Source: Aphrocallistes beatrix
Lineage: Eukaryota; Porifera; Hexactinellida; Sceptrulophora; Aphrocallistidae
Reading direction: 5' to 3'
Assembly (NCBI GenBank): GCA_963281255.1
Contig: OY725496.1
Span: forward strand, 124,001-188,000
Length of the DNA stretch: 64,000 bases
Shown: piece by piece, positions 1 to 10,899 of the stretch
How positions within the stretch are numbered: position 1 is the first letter of the stretch
Layout of the letters: each line of letters opens with the position of its first letter
Notes under the pieces: model-generated
The model's database searches: none
Told to the model about the DNA's origin: nothing
Seen by the model: only the letters and a program-made list of their open reading frames with translations
Made by a program: the position numbers and the translations under genes

Positions 1-233
1 AAGTTCGAGATCCACGCGACATAATGTATTCAATAATTGATAATATGAATGAGATAGTACAACACTTTCCTATTAGGTCCCTTGGAAATCAATTAATTTG
101 ATTTGTATTAATCATAACAGAATAAATAGGATTTATTTCTACAGACATTCCTCCATTTGTATTCTTATACTTTAAGTGATAATTATTTTTATGTTAGATA
201 TATTATTATTTACTATATCATTAAATCTATCTA

Positions 234-414
234 CAGTCGACTCCGCTTAATAGGGTCACTGATTAATCGGGTCAACCGCTTAATCGAGCCACTTTTGGTA
301 GGACCGGAATAGCTCTCACACATAGAAGCTAATACAAAATATTTTCGGTTAATAGGGTTCTACGCTTAAAATGTCCTCTGACCGATGTGACCCTATTAAG
401 CGGAGAGTTGACTG
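234..414 (+). mobile_element. MITE family A, copy 1
   Basis: About 181 bp with terminal inverted repeats beginning CAGTCGACTCCGCTTAATAG and ending in the complement (slightly decayed, GGAGAGTTGACTG). It is flanked by TA on both sides, as in pogo/Tc1-mariner elements. There is no coding capacity. It shares an internal core (GGACCGGAATAGCTCTCACA) with copies 2, 5 and 6. Confidence 0.85.
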
Positions 415-559
415 TATGTTCGATTATTTCAAATAGTCTTGATAGATACCTAGTATCATTTACTTCACTACAAATAGCGAGCTAAAACAAGTTGCTACTT
501 AACTATCTCTTGTTGTGTAATTTTGAAGTTTCTATCTCACACTATCAATATACCAACTA

Positions 560-747
560 CAGTCGACTCCACTTAATAGGGTCACATTGGTCAGGGGACA
601 TTTTGTCCCGATTAAGCGGAGAGCCCTATTAACCGAAAATATTTTGTATTAGCTTCTATGTATGGGAGCTATTCCGATCCTGCCAAAAGTGGCCCGATTA
701 AGTGGTTTACCCAATTAAACAGTGACCCTATTAAGCGGAGTCGACTG
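560..747 (-). mobile_element. MITE family A, copy 2 (inverted relative to copy 1)
   Basis: About 188 bp, TA-flanked, with near-perfect CAGTCGACTCC termini. The internal core lies in the opposite orientation to copy 1, 145 bp away, so the two copies form a large inverted repeat. Confidence 0.85.
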
Positions 748-1600
748 TACTTTTAGAAGATTATTTTTTCAACAGATACAATACATTCTGATAAATATGC
801 TACGAATAATGAATAATACTACTAGAAAGCAACTCTATAATAAATCACACAACGATACTTGTTTCTAATGCTAACAAATAGGGAACTAGTTATTGTCCAA
901 ACAAATTTTCCATGGCACGTGTGATTCTGCTCTAAACATTGGTTTTTCAGAGTTGTATTGAAATTTAAATCTTTGAAATACCTTATTGTTACTAACCATT
1001 CATTAGGTTTCCCCTTGGACTACCTCATCGAATTGAAGCATAACCACCGATCTCTGAAGTTACTATAACCTCTCCATGATGCTATTGGACAATAACCAGC
1101 ATCAAATGATGGGATTGTTGTTAGAATTTGGTGCTGGTGCAGATGACATTATGTGTGGTTATGACCTTTGTATATTCTATGTCATACTTTGTAGCTGACA
1201 TACTTTTTATATGTTTAATAAAATGATGTACTAGAGGCGACAAATGCCGTCTCTGTAGGTCTCTATATGTGTCCCCTATTTGTCCATTTGGGAACAATAT
1301 TCTTAACTACTCCAAAGTGCATCATATAATCTAAGTGCATCATATAATCTATGATGAAGGATTATGAATTATTCAATTAATGAATTATTCAAAATCTCAA
1401 ACATTAGTGCAGATTATGTGCCCCAAAGTGGTTAAAAGGTTGCTCATGTTATATACCTCTAACATTGCTCAGTCCCTAAGCGAAATATCAAATATATTTT
1501 TCATTATTTTAGTTTCAAATTTTGAGTAATTCATTGATAATTCATGAATTAGTCAACTTAGCATATAATTATGTTTATTTTTCACCCGTAGTTAGTCTTA

Positions 1601-4600
1601 ATGCATAAATATGCCAAAGAAAGAAAAATCGGTGAGGGAGCATTTGGGAAAGCTTGGTTGGTTCATAAGAAAGATGACTTGAACTCGAGATATGTGATCA
1701 AAGAAGTGAACATATCTAAGATGTCCCGCCGTGAGAAAGAAGATGCACGAAATGAAATCACTGTCCTAGCGCAAATGAAGCATCCAAATATTGTATCGTA
1801 TCAGGGTTCATTCGAAGAATTGGGCAAACTATTTATCCTAATGGATTACTGTGATGGTGGGGATTTACATAGTAAAATATCCTCTCGTAAGAATCAACTT
1901 CTCGAAGAGGACCTTATTATCAACTGGTTTGTCCAGCTATGTCTTGGCCTAAAACACATACACGATCGTAAGATCCTCCATCGAGATGTGAAGACACAGA
2001 ACATTTTCCTCAACCGTCAAGGCACTATTGTAAAAGTTGGCGATTTTGGCATTTCTAAAGTAATGAATTCTACAGTTGAGTTGGCACGTACTTGTATTGG
2101 AACTCCGTACTATCTTTCGCCCGAGATTTGTGAAGGACGACCCTACAATCATAAAAGCGACGTATGGTCTTTAGGCTGTGTACTTTACGAACTAGTTTCA
2201 CTCAAACATGCATTTGAGGCTGGAAACATGAATAATTTGGTGCTGAAAATCATCAAAGGTAGCTATCCTGCATTGCCAACCAAATATAGCAAAGACCTTC
2301 GCAATTTGGTGGGAATTTTGTTGAAACGACAGCCAAAAGATCGGCCAACTATTAATGAAACACTGAAGATGCCAATCATAAAAGAACGGATTGAAAAGTT
2401 CCTATCGGAAACCCTTATACATCATGAATTCAGTCACACGGTTCTACATCGGAAAAAGCCCGATAAACCTGGGATGAAAATGTTGGGTGAAATTGGACCA
2501 TCTAAATCGGAACCTGAATTTCAAGGCCAATTCAAAGTCCCTTCTAGGTTCGCTCGGCCTAAAGAACCTGACCCTAAACTTGCAAAGCCGAAAGAACGTA
2601 TTTACAAGCCAGATGCCGTATACGGTGCACCAATTGTGCCGAGGCAGAAATTTCCAATAAATAAACCAAAGTTCTTCCCTCCACCTCAAAACGCTGCACA
2701 GATAATCGCTGCCAAAAAGCGACGCTTGGATATGGAAGCACAAGAAAATAAACGAAAGGCCTTGCTACTAGTGAAGAAGGATAATCTTGAGAAAAAAGTG
2801 AACGAAAGAGAAAAAATCCTGCATGAAAATATCCTTCAGCGACAGCAGCAAAATGCCAAAATGAAAGCTAGAGATGTAGGTTGGCGGCAATCGTTAAAAG
2901 AGCCCTTAGACCCTTTAGAAAAGGAAAAGAAATCTCCTAATCTTAAGTTAGCTCCAAACGAAGCTAAGTATCCTCAGAAAAACGATGCTTGTAATATCGC
3001 GAAACAAGCAAAGCAAGGCGGAGCAGACGCAGCTAACAGAGCTCAAGTTGTACAGGAATTTATTGCTAGGCGCCAAGAAGCTGCTAAGATCAAGGCACGA
3101 CATGAAGGCATGGTCTTTGGTGCTCAGGGCCAGAAGAATAGCCCTAAAAGGGATCCACTGCCTAAAAGCATACCTCAACGTCCATTTGCAAAAGGAAAAG
3201 TGGAAGAAGAGTATTTGGCAAAGCTGGAAGCAATCCGTTTACAGAATTTTGAAGAACGCAAGCGTAAAATCGACCAAGTCCATAGTGAACCTCTTCACAT
3301 AGAGAATCCGTGTAAGAATTTCCCAGAACCAAAACATGCGGATCAAAATGAGCCTCTAATTGCACGTGTGAAAAAGGAAGTGGAATTGAAACCCCCGCAT
3401 TTCCCTACAAACCCCAAACACCCTCAGCAACCCTCCAAACCGGAAATCCGTAACAAATGGGGTCCTCCGTCTAAGCCTACAATTCCATCTAAGTTCGAGT
3501 TTACTGGCTCTCAAATGGAGGCAACAAATGCCGTCTCAAATGAAGTTTTTATCGCGAAAAAGGATATTGAAGACACTTCGATGTCTCCTGGAGGAAATCG
3601 AGGAAAATGGGCACAACCTACTAACACTATTGTTAACCGTCTTGAGGTACTGAACTTAGCCGAAACCCAATTACCTGATTTACAAATGGAAGAAGTTGAT
3701 GTTGTTGTTACGGATGAAGTCGAGACTAATTCATTGTCACCTGAAAAGATAGATGCACCGAAGGACAATGAAGAAAAGTCCCCAAAAGTCCCACGTAACT
3801 TGTCAAAAACTTATCTTTGCGAGAAAAAAGGTGACCTCTCAATAATTCAGGAAGAAACTTTAACTGACCATTCTGAAACAGTTGAAATTGAGAAAGAAGA
3901 TACAGACGAAAAATCTGAAACTATGACTCTGGCTGATGCAAATGATGCCCCCACTGACTCTAAAACCGCTACGATGATAAAAAGTAGAGAAACAGTTGGG
4001 GCTGAGATTGAAAGTGAGGAGAAGGAAATACAAACAGGTGAATTGAAGGTTAAAATTGAAGATTCAGAATCTCTCCAAGACAAAAGCGAGGGAGAATTGG
4101 AAGAAATGGCAACAAGTCAAAAGCAAAATATTTTTATTCCTCAAAAAGGAAATATTCCAGAATACATGACATCCACCCCTTCTACGGACGTTTCCAAGCA
4201 AGAACAGTTGAAATGCGAGGAAAAATTGAGGGAATCAATCAATTCTTTAATCAATGAAATAATCCAAAAAGCTGCAAACCAACTCTTCCAAGAATTGCCA
4301 TTGGAAACACAGCAAGAGTCGGAGGAACAATTAACATTTGTTGTCAATGATAGCGTTAGTGATGATGAAGCCAGACTATGCAGTATTGCAATAGAATCTA
4401 TTGGGAAAGACACACACTGGGGTAATGACCAGAATGTAGCTGATACAGATTCAAACTCAGATTACCAAATCACCACTGAAGATGTGCAGGAGATTATCAA
4501 AGCAATGGAGACGGCTGGGGAAGGCGATGAATGCTTGCAGGAATATTCAAAATTTCTAGAAGCAATGTCTGGCAATTCAGATGTAGAATATGATAACGAG

Positions 4601-5182
4601 GATTTCTCAGATGACCCAGCTACCAATCCTGATGAAATCCCGAAAGGAAACCTCGAATCAACTTCTCTCCCAGACTTCTCACCTCTTTTCACTCCAACCA
4701 ATACGAATCTCCCTCAAAGCATTTCCAACACTCAGTTTGAACTGGGTTTGGTTGACATGGAAGGTGACGAGGATAATGACGGAAATGATGATTCATGTGA
4801 AGAGTTCCATAGCATGATTGAAACAATGAGGTGTCTTTTATCTGATTCTGAACCCGATTTGAAAAGGGTTGAATTAGATGCATCTGATTCAGGATCAGAT
4901 AGTTCTGATGATGACATGAATTCACTGAGCATTTATGGAATACTCGAAAAATCACGTATTGAACTGGAGAAAAAGATTGAACCTTCAAAACTCATGGACG
5001 CATATAACTTATTACACACTTCCTGCAGTCTTGAATCATTGACAAGTGAAGAAGGTTTAAAAACGCAAACTCATCTTATCTCCACTATAACCGGTTCAAA
5101 AGATGATGTAAACGACGCGTTGCTACAACTGACGATCGCTGATTTGACATACTTTACTGCTGATAGTCAGGAGTGCACTTAA
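1601..5182 (+). CDS. NEK1: NIMA-related serine/threonine kinase, NEK1-like
   Basis: Predicted 1193-residue kinase encoded in one exon. The N-terminal kinase domain (about residues 4-260) has the glycine loop GEGAFGK (11-17), the lysine in VIK (K34), HRD (127-129), DFG (148-150) and the activation segment LARTCIGTPYYLSPE. That segment and the HAFEAG motif are characteristic of the NEK1/3/5 branch. A basic coiled-coil region follows (about 370-600), then a long acidic serine-rich tail and a conserved-looking C-terminus with an SLESL motif. Length matches animal NEK1 (about 1200-1260 residues). In the family, NEK1 acts at cilia and centrosomes and in DNA-damage signalling. The start is the first ATG and opens directly into the kinase domain (MHKYAKERKIGEG). 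Absence of introns in so long a gene is notable. No stop or frameshift breaks it, so it looks functional. Confidence 0.9.
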   Translation: MHKYAKERKIGEGAFGKAWLVHKKDDLNSRYVIKEVNISKMSRREKEDARNEITVLAQMKHPNIVSYQGSFEELGKLFILMDYCDGGDLHSKISSRKNQLLEEDLIINWFVQLCLGLKHIHDRKILHRDVKTQNIFLNRQGTIVKVGDFGISKVMNSTVELARTCIGTPYYLSPEICEGRPYNHKSDVWSLGCVLYELVSLKHAFEAGNMNNLVLKIIKGSYPALPTKYSKDLRNLVGILLKRQPKDRPTINETLKMPIIKERIEKFLSETLIHHEFSHTVLHRKKPDKPGMKMLGEIGPSKSEPEFQGQFKVPSRFARPKEPDPKLAKPKERIYKPDAVYGAPIVPRQKFPINKPKFFPPPQNAAQIIAAKKRRLDMEAQENKRKALLLVKKDNLEKKVNEREKILHENILQRQQQNAKMKARDVGWRQSLKEPLDPLEKEKKSPNLKLAPNEAKYPQKNDACNIAKQAKQGGADAANRAQVVQEFIARRQEAAKIKARHEGMVFGAQGQKNSPKRDPLPKSIPQRPFAKGKVEEEYLAKLEAIRLQNFEERKRKIDQVHSEPLHIENPCKNFPEPKHADQNEPLIARVKKEVELKPPHFPTNPKHPQQPSKPEIRNKWGPPSKPTIPSKFEFTGSQMEATNAVSNEVFIAKKDIEDTSMSPGGNRGKWAQPTNTIVNRLEVLNLAETQLPDLQMEEVDVVVTDEVETNSLSPEKIDAPKDNEEKSPKVPRNLSKTYLCEKKGDLSIIQEETLTDHSETVEIEKEDTDEKSETMTLADANDAPTDSKTATMIKSRETVGAEIESEEKEIQTGELKVKIEDSESLQDKSEGELEEMATSQKQNIFIPQKGNIPEYMTSTPSTDVSKQEQLKCEEKLRESINSLINEIIQKAANQLFQELPLETQQESEEQLTFVVNDSVSDDEARLCSIAIESIGKDTHWGNDQNVADTDSNSDYQITTEDVQEIIKAMETAGEGDECLQEYSKFLEAMSGNSDVEYDNEDFSDDPATNPDEIPKGNLESTSLPDFSPLFTPTNTNLPQSISNTQFELGLVDMEGDEDNDGNDDSCEEFHSMIETMRCLLSDSEPDLKRVELDASDSGSDSSDDDMNSLSIYGILEKSRIELEKKIEPSKLMDAYNLLHTSCSLESLTSEEGLKTQTHLISTITGSKDDVNDALLQLTIADLTYFTADSQECT

Positions 5183-5853
5183 AACCAATGATCCTTTACC
5201 CGACCACTTATCATGATTATACATAGTCTTATCTAGTTACATTATGTTAACACGTGAGCACATGCAAAGGGAGATCATTTGTATGGTGGACAGTATTGTT
5301 TATTATCAAGTGATTCGAGTTATTTTTTGTCCCAATTTTGATCTAAAGGGAGGCTAACACTTTCAATTGGAGACTGTATATTTTGATCAGAACTGTGGAA
5401 TTTGTAGTATTGAAATTTCACATTTCTGATCAAAATTCTACATTGGTTTTCTGATCAAAATTCTATATATTTTCTGATCAAAATATAGTCTTTTTCAATT
5501 GCACAATTGTGAAGAATTAGAAAATATTATCCTCGGGGTCTTTAATTAACTTATATCTTACCAAATTTTATTCTAGTGGAGGTCTCGGATATCCTTCTTT
5601 AATATTATAACCTAAATCCTATACCTACGCCTACCCAATAAAAATTCCATCAAACCCATTATTTGCCAAGAAGTATAAAGTCTTCCTTTCCAGATTTATT
5701 GTAAGATAACCGCACATATGAAAGCATAAAGCATTTAATATTTCCCCGCACTATTTTAATTATATCCATTAACAATGTTATTCATTATCGACTAAATTAT
5801 AAATGCGAAAGTATAACCTTAATTTCAATCTAAAATATAATTTCTTATAACTC
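5183..5853. other. intergenic NEK1-CATSPER3
   Basis: No gene recognised. Positions about 5373-5490 hold a foldback rich in TTTCTGATCAAAATTCTA units, related to a segment at about 18738-18855 in a RAVER intron. Confidence 0.5.
5373..5490. repeat. TGATCAAAAT foldback repeat
   Basis: Several direct and inverted copies of CTGATCAAAATTCTA lie within about 120 bp. The whole folds on itself and resembles the repeat at 18738-18855, including AATTCCACATTTCTGATCAA-like words. Probably a decayed MITE family; exact ends are not resolved. Confidence 0.55.
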
Positions 5854-6966
5854 ATGGAAATCCGAAAGTATTTTGCCAAGAAGTTATATACACTTCGAAA
5901 TTCAGAACGATTCGATAAATGGTTACACGAACACATCCTACATCTAATAACATCCTCGAAATTCCTCGGTTTGATTATGATCGCTATTCTCTGCAACTCT
6001 ATCTTCATCGCTCTTGAAACATATTCTTTCCATATCACATATCCAACAGTCTTCCAGACATTCAATTATATTTTCTTCATCATCTACGTGTTGGAGTTCC
6101 TACTGAAATTCTATGCTGAGCCGATTGGTTATTGGAAGAATTATTACAATCTTTTCGATTTCTTTGTCCTCATAGCCGCTCTCGTACAAATCTCCTTACA
6201 GCGTCAGCTCGTTGTCGGAAGTTCTGGTAAAGCACTTTTACAGGTCCTAACAGCTTTGCGTGCACTTCGGGCCTTACGACTTATCTCGTTCATAAAAGGT
6301 GTCCAAATCCTCGTAGAAGTTCTCTTTCAAACTTTTAAAAGCACCGTTTTATACATGTTGCTGTTACTGGCTTTGATAATGTTCTTAGCTGCTGTATTTG
6401 GTCATATTTTGTTTGGTGCGAATAATCCAGAACGTTGGGGCGACCTTTCCAAGGCAATGTTGACACTATTTATTTACGTCACAGCTGATGGATGGTTTGA
6501 AATGACGAGTGATACTGGAGACCGAATGTTTACTGTTGCTTTCATCTTTATCGGTCATTTTATTTTCACTAATCTTTTCATCGGTGTAATAGTCATGAAT
6601 ATTCATTCGGCGACTCTACGTTTTCAAGAGTCAGAAAAAGAACAAAGAGAATGTTTGTTAAAAGCGAAGAAAGAGTATATGATGAAGAAACAACACGAAG
6701 AGATGGAACAACTTCAGCAAAAGCAAATGGCCATCCAGTTTAAAAACTTTCAAGATCTCGCCAATGCATTCCATAACACCATTCGTGAGGACGAATTCGT
6801 CATGATGAGTGAGCATGTAACCACTTTAACCTGGCTTAAAACAATTCTAACCACCATGGATAATCTTCAGTTTGCGAAGGAGAACTCTTTGAATTTACAT
6901 TATGAATTGGCTGAAACGCTTGCGAGTTTGAAGGAATTTCAATTGGAAAAACAAGTTTCCAGTTAG
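5854..6966 (+). CDS. CATSPER3: Cation channel of sperm subunit 3
   Basis: Predicted 370-residue single-domain six-helix voltage-gated-like channel in one exon. Helices: S1 about 38-56, S2 70-88, S3 99-113, S4 129-150 with regularly spaced Arg136, Arg139, Arg142 and Lys148, S5 161-185, S6 226-250. The pore carries T210-A-D212-G-W214, fitting the CatSper T-x-D-x-W selectivity filter for calcium. The C-terminus is a charged coiled coil (about 257-295) followed by a helical region that aligns by eye with vertebrate CATSPER3, which is why this subunit was chosen over CATSPER4. In the family it is one of four pore subunits of the flagellar, pH-dependent calcium channel of sperm. Size is close to the human protein (about 400). 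No CatSper partner gene was seen nearby. Intact, intronless, and directly downstream of NEK1 on the same strand. Confidence 0.85.
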   Translation: MEIRKYFAKKLYTLRNSERFDKWLHEHILHLITSSKFLGLIMIAILCNSIFIALETYSFHITYPTVFQTFNYIFFIIYVLEFLLKFYAEPIGYWKNYYNLFDFFVLIAALVQISLQRQLVVGSSGKALLQVLTALRALRALRLISFIKGVQILVEVLFQTFKSTVLYMLLLLALIMFLAAVFGHILFGANNPERWGDLSKAMLTLFIYVTADGWFEMTSDTGDRMFTVAFIFIGHFIFTNLFIGVIVMNIHSATLRFQESEKEQRECLLKAKKEYMMKKQHEEMEQLQQKQMAIQFKNFQDLANAFHNTIREDEFVMMSEHVTTLTWLKTILTTMDNLQFAKENSLNLHYELAETLASLKEFQLEKQVSS

Positions 6967-8001
6967 TCATATAGTCATTCAATGTGTTGTGTACTAATCA
7001 TCATTAAAAGTGATTCATAATCAAATATCAACATAAACATCAATTGTTTTAATTTCTTTGATCGCTTTTTTTAATCATAATCGACACCTATGGAATGTAT
7101 CCTTCTAAACATTATTATCTCTTGTCCCTTTATCGAAAAATCTGATTGCATTTGATGAAAAGATTTAGTCATATAATTGTTATTTAGCTCATGCTCTACG
7201 TACCTTAAGTTTATGTACGTGGACATTTCGTTTGTTTTTCGTGTAGATGAATTTACGTCTTCATACTCGTTGTAGAGTTCAAATAGCCAATTTTATATCT
7301 AAGTTCCTTTAGGAATTTTGTTTTTGAAAGTTTAATTTGTGGTCGTTAACATGAATATATGTACAAAACTGGCTACAACTTGAATATATGTATAAAACTG
7401 GCTACATACTTGAATATATTAAGGGAGCTACTTTGCAATTTTTCAATATAATTGAAGCCTTTTGCCTATAAGATTTTAATGACTTTTCTAGGTATCATTT
7501 GCAAAGTATAAGTACAACATTTGGATGGGTTTAAAATTCTTACAATAGTGATATGTGTATTGTTTCATCTGTCAGTTGATAAGAAGACTTTTGAAACCCA
7601 GTGGCTAGATAAACTATATGTATTGAGTTTTATTCATTATCAAATCTACCACCAAATCTCACAGTTGATATATCATATTATCAGGTAAATTATTCAGGAA
7701 TTAGGATACTTTAACCATATTTAGAGTAATAAGATATCTTAATATATATTAATCAGTCTACATATTTTATTACACGATAAAATTTCCTTAAAATTCACCG
7801 CTTATAAATTGCAAGAATTTTAATTATTTAATTAGCATTTTGCATATTATTCGGTTTGATTTTTGCATATTCAGTGGTGAACTATAGATTCACACTTTTG
7901 CCATATAAATATCAAAAACATATTAGGAACTAAAAAATAAGTTTATTGAAGTTTAGCCGTTTGAAAAGATTTCGCTACATAACTAAAGAAAATAGTGAGC
8001 A
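6967..8001. other. intergenic CATSPER3-RAPGEF1
   Basis: AT-rich with no coding signal. A short direct repeat of AACTTGAATATATGTA-type sequence lies at about 7350-7415. Nothing else recognised. Confidence 0.5.
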
Positions 8002-10848
8002 ATGTCACTCGATAAGATGTTTCCGAATATTTCAAGTCGACTGCGCAAAAGACAAAATGACAAATTCATGGAAGCAAACCCTAACCTCTTCCTACCCATC
8101 AAACAATTGAGCAGACGAGTCCAATTACAGAAAAATTTCGACAATTTTAACCACTCCTGCAACTATTTGAAAAATGTTATCAGAATTGGAACAAGATCTC
8201 AAATACCAAGTGTGATAATCGCGTTGATGGAACATGTTTCCAATTTACTAAAGTTATGCTCGACATGGTCAAACTTGATAAAGGATCCTGAAAACCAGGT
8301 AGAACAGTATCGAAGTGACGTTTTAATCAACCTCACAGAGTTGGTTAGAACATTGGACTATTTCGAAGAAACTGGGGAGAATAATTCACAAGCTACCCAT
8401 GTGCTATATAAGGTATGTTTTTTAGAGACAAATGCATCTAACAAACTCATTTCAGCCACACGCATGTCTAACAGACTCGTTTCAATCATAGATTTGTCTG
8501 ATAAACTCATTTTAGTCACACGTGTTTTAAGGTGTGAACTCAATTCAGTCACACCGGTGGCGCCCCGGGGGGGAACATACCATTGAGTCACACTTATGTC
8601 AAATAGACTCATTTAGTCAGACATTTGTCTAATAAATTCATTTTAGTCACATATGTGTCTAATGGACTCATTTTATTCAGACTTTTGTCTAATAACTTCA
8701 TTTTAGTCACACATGTGTCTAATATACTTATTCAAGTCACACGTATGTCTAATAAATATATTTTAGTCACACCTGTGTCTAATAAACTTATTTTAGTCAC
8801 ACATGTGCCTGATAAACTCATTTTAGTCACACGTATGTCTAATAAATATATTTTAGTCACACCTGTGTCTAATAAACTTAGACTCATTTTAGACACACGT
8901 ATGTCTAATAAATTAATCCAAGTCACACGCATGTCTAATAATGCTTTCCAAGTTTTAAAAGTGGGTTGAATCTGTTTAGGTATTTATGTCAATTGAAAAA
9001 CTCAAAAACACTCTATTCGAATCTCTGCCTCAGGATGAAGAAGCTGATGTAGATAGCTCTCCTGCAGGCACTCCTTTATCTCCGCCTCACTCACCGAAGT
9101 CAGGAATACCTAAAAAGTGAGTTGAAAAATGATTATACTTTAGTACATACATTATAACAAGTGTCTAACTACGTAATAAGATATAATCTGGGATTATATG
9201 GGTGTATATGATTAAATTTAGTAGTATTACGTTGTTATCATGTATATTAGGCCGCAAATCTTAAAAAGCAAATCAATTCCATCCTCTGGTGCCAACCAAA
9301 TAACAGAATTGGAGCATTCTCCCATTATTAGAAGGCGGCTAAACACCCCAATGCACACCAAAAGTATGGTACTGACCCAGACAAAGAACCATCTCAGCCA
9401 ACCGAAACTGTCTAACTCTTATTCTTCAATCAATATCAGAAACAGTCATTCAAATCCGGTAATTTTTTAGTTATCAAGAAGGATGCTAACGATTGTTATA
9501 AATCACCATTGAACACTTTCTAGGACAAAATATGTATAGCGAAATTCTGTCAAAACCAGCTTAATTTACACCTGAAATCTTCGCCTTAAAAATAGCCGGA
9601 AGTCTTCGGATATATAATTATTAGGAACCCCTTTTATTTTACAAGTAAGTTGTCCGCCGATGGTTACATTGCGCCTATCAACAAATTAATTGTACGTTTT
9701 TAGAGGAAATTGAAATTGTCTTAAATCGGTGTTATAATATTAGCAATGACTGCAACTTTATCACCAATGTAGAATTCATAGAATACAACTCTGTAAACCA
9801 CTATATCACCAAAACTTTGTTTTCGTCTTAAAATTATATTGACATCATTCACTCATTCTTTCTACTATCATTTTAACCTTTTTATTCAATTATGGGTTCT
9901 ATAGATGTCCTCCTTTGATTTCTATTACTGAATCCTTTGACTCATTATATCATGCCATTTTTCGGTGTAACAAAGAGTAGAAGTGATTTAAACCCGCTTC
10001 ACTTGCGTCATTTGGTACTACTGTATTTGGATAGCACAATTTTGTTCCTAAATTTTCACGAAAGGCTCACACTTGGATTCGAGTTCAAATTTATTTTATT
10101 ATAGTAAGGATTATGTAGCTATATTTGATGTTGAAGCACATTTTTGAGCAAATTTCTTGATAAACTTTGATAAATCTTTGTTTTAAAAATTGAATTTATC
10201 AAATATCAAAGTTGAAAAAATTATTGAAAATCATTTATTGTCAAAATTTCATTTCAGAATATCACAAACGGAAATGCAGGACATGCCCATAAGAGTTCAT
10301 TACCCGAACCGCAACAACCGCAGAAGTTAGCTTATCATAACAACATCATGCCCCAACACAGATCAGAATATTTTCCACCTTCTTCGCATTTATCTCACTT
10401 GTCTTTGGGATCAGAATTAGATTACAATGAGGCACCTGCGACATTGCAGCAGATGAATGGACCTAACCAATTGCAATATATGAAGAGATTCCAAGCGATG
10501 ACTTATGATCCTTTCGAAAACAAGTCAGTGTAAAATCCTGAAATTTTGCGTAAAATTATACTCCATCTAATACTTACATTCTCTTAGAACCTTAACCTTC
10601 ACATACGACACAGATCTCGACGCTCCACCTCTTCCAGTAAAACATGTTCGCAACATAATCCCTCAGCTCGTATATCATCAGGAAGAAGCTCGAAGGATTG
10701 TCTGGGAGGATAATTGTATTGGGAAAGTGCGAGATAGAGCCAACACATCTGATTACGTCATAGAACAGAAAGATTCTGTTGATAACAGCCTTGATCTAAA
10801 TGTTAACTTGTCTCCAAAGGTTGGTTTTAGGATTTATACAAACGAATA

Positions 10849-10899
<51 letters not shown>

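Larger units (their letters stand above)
1..1600. other. 5' flank of NEK1, no gene
   Basis: No coding signal was recognised. The stretch holds two inverted copies of a TA-flanked MITE (annotated separately) and a short direct duplication, AGTGCATCATATAATCT repeated side by side at about 1316-1350. The sequence just before the NEK1 start (TTTTTCACCCGTAG, about 1578-1591) looks like a splice acceptor, so a 5' UTR intron or trans-splice site is possible. This is inference only. Confidence 0.5.

Noticed and set aside
8625-8969. 114-residue open frame of SNKLILVTHV repeats
   Set aside because: It is the translated minisatellite inside RAPGEF1 intron 1. The unit length is a multiple of three, so openness needs no selection, and normal splice sites flank it.
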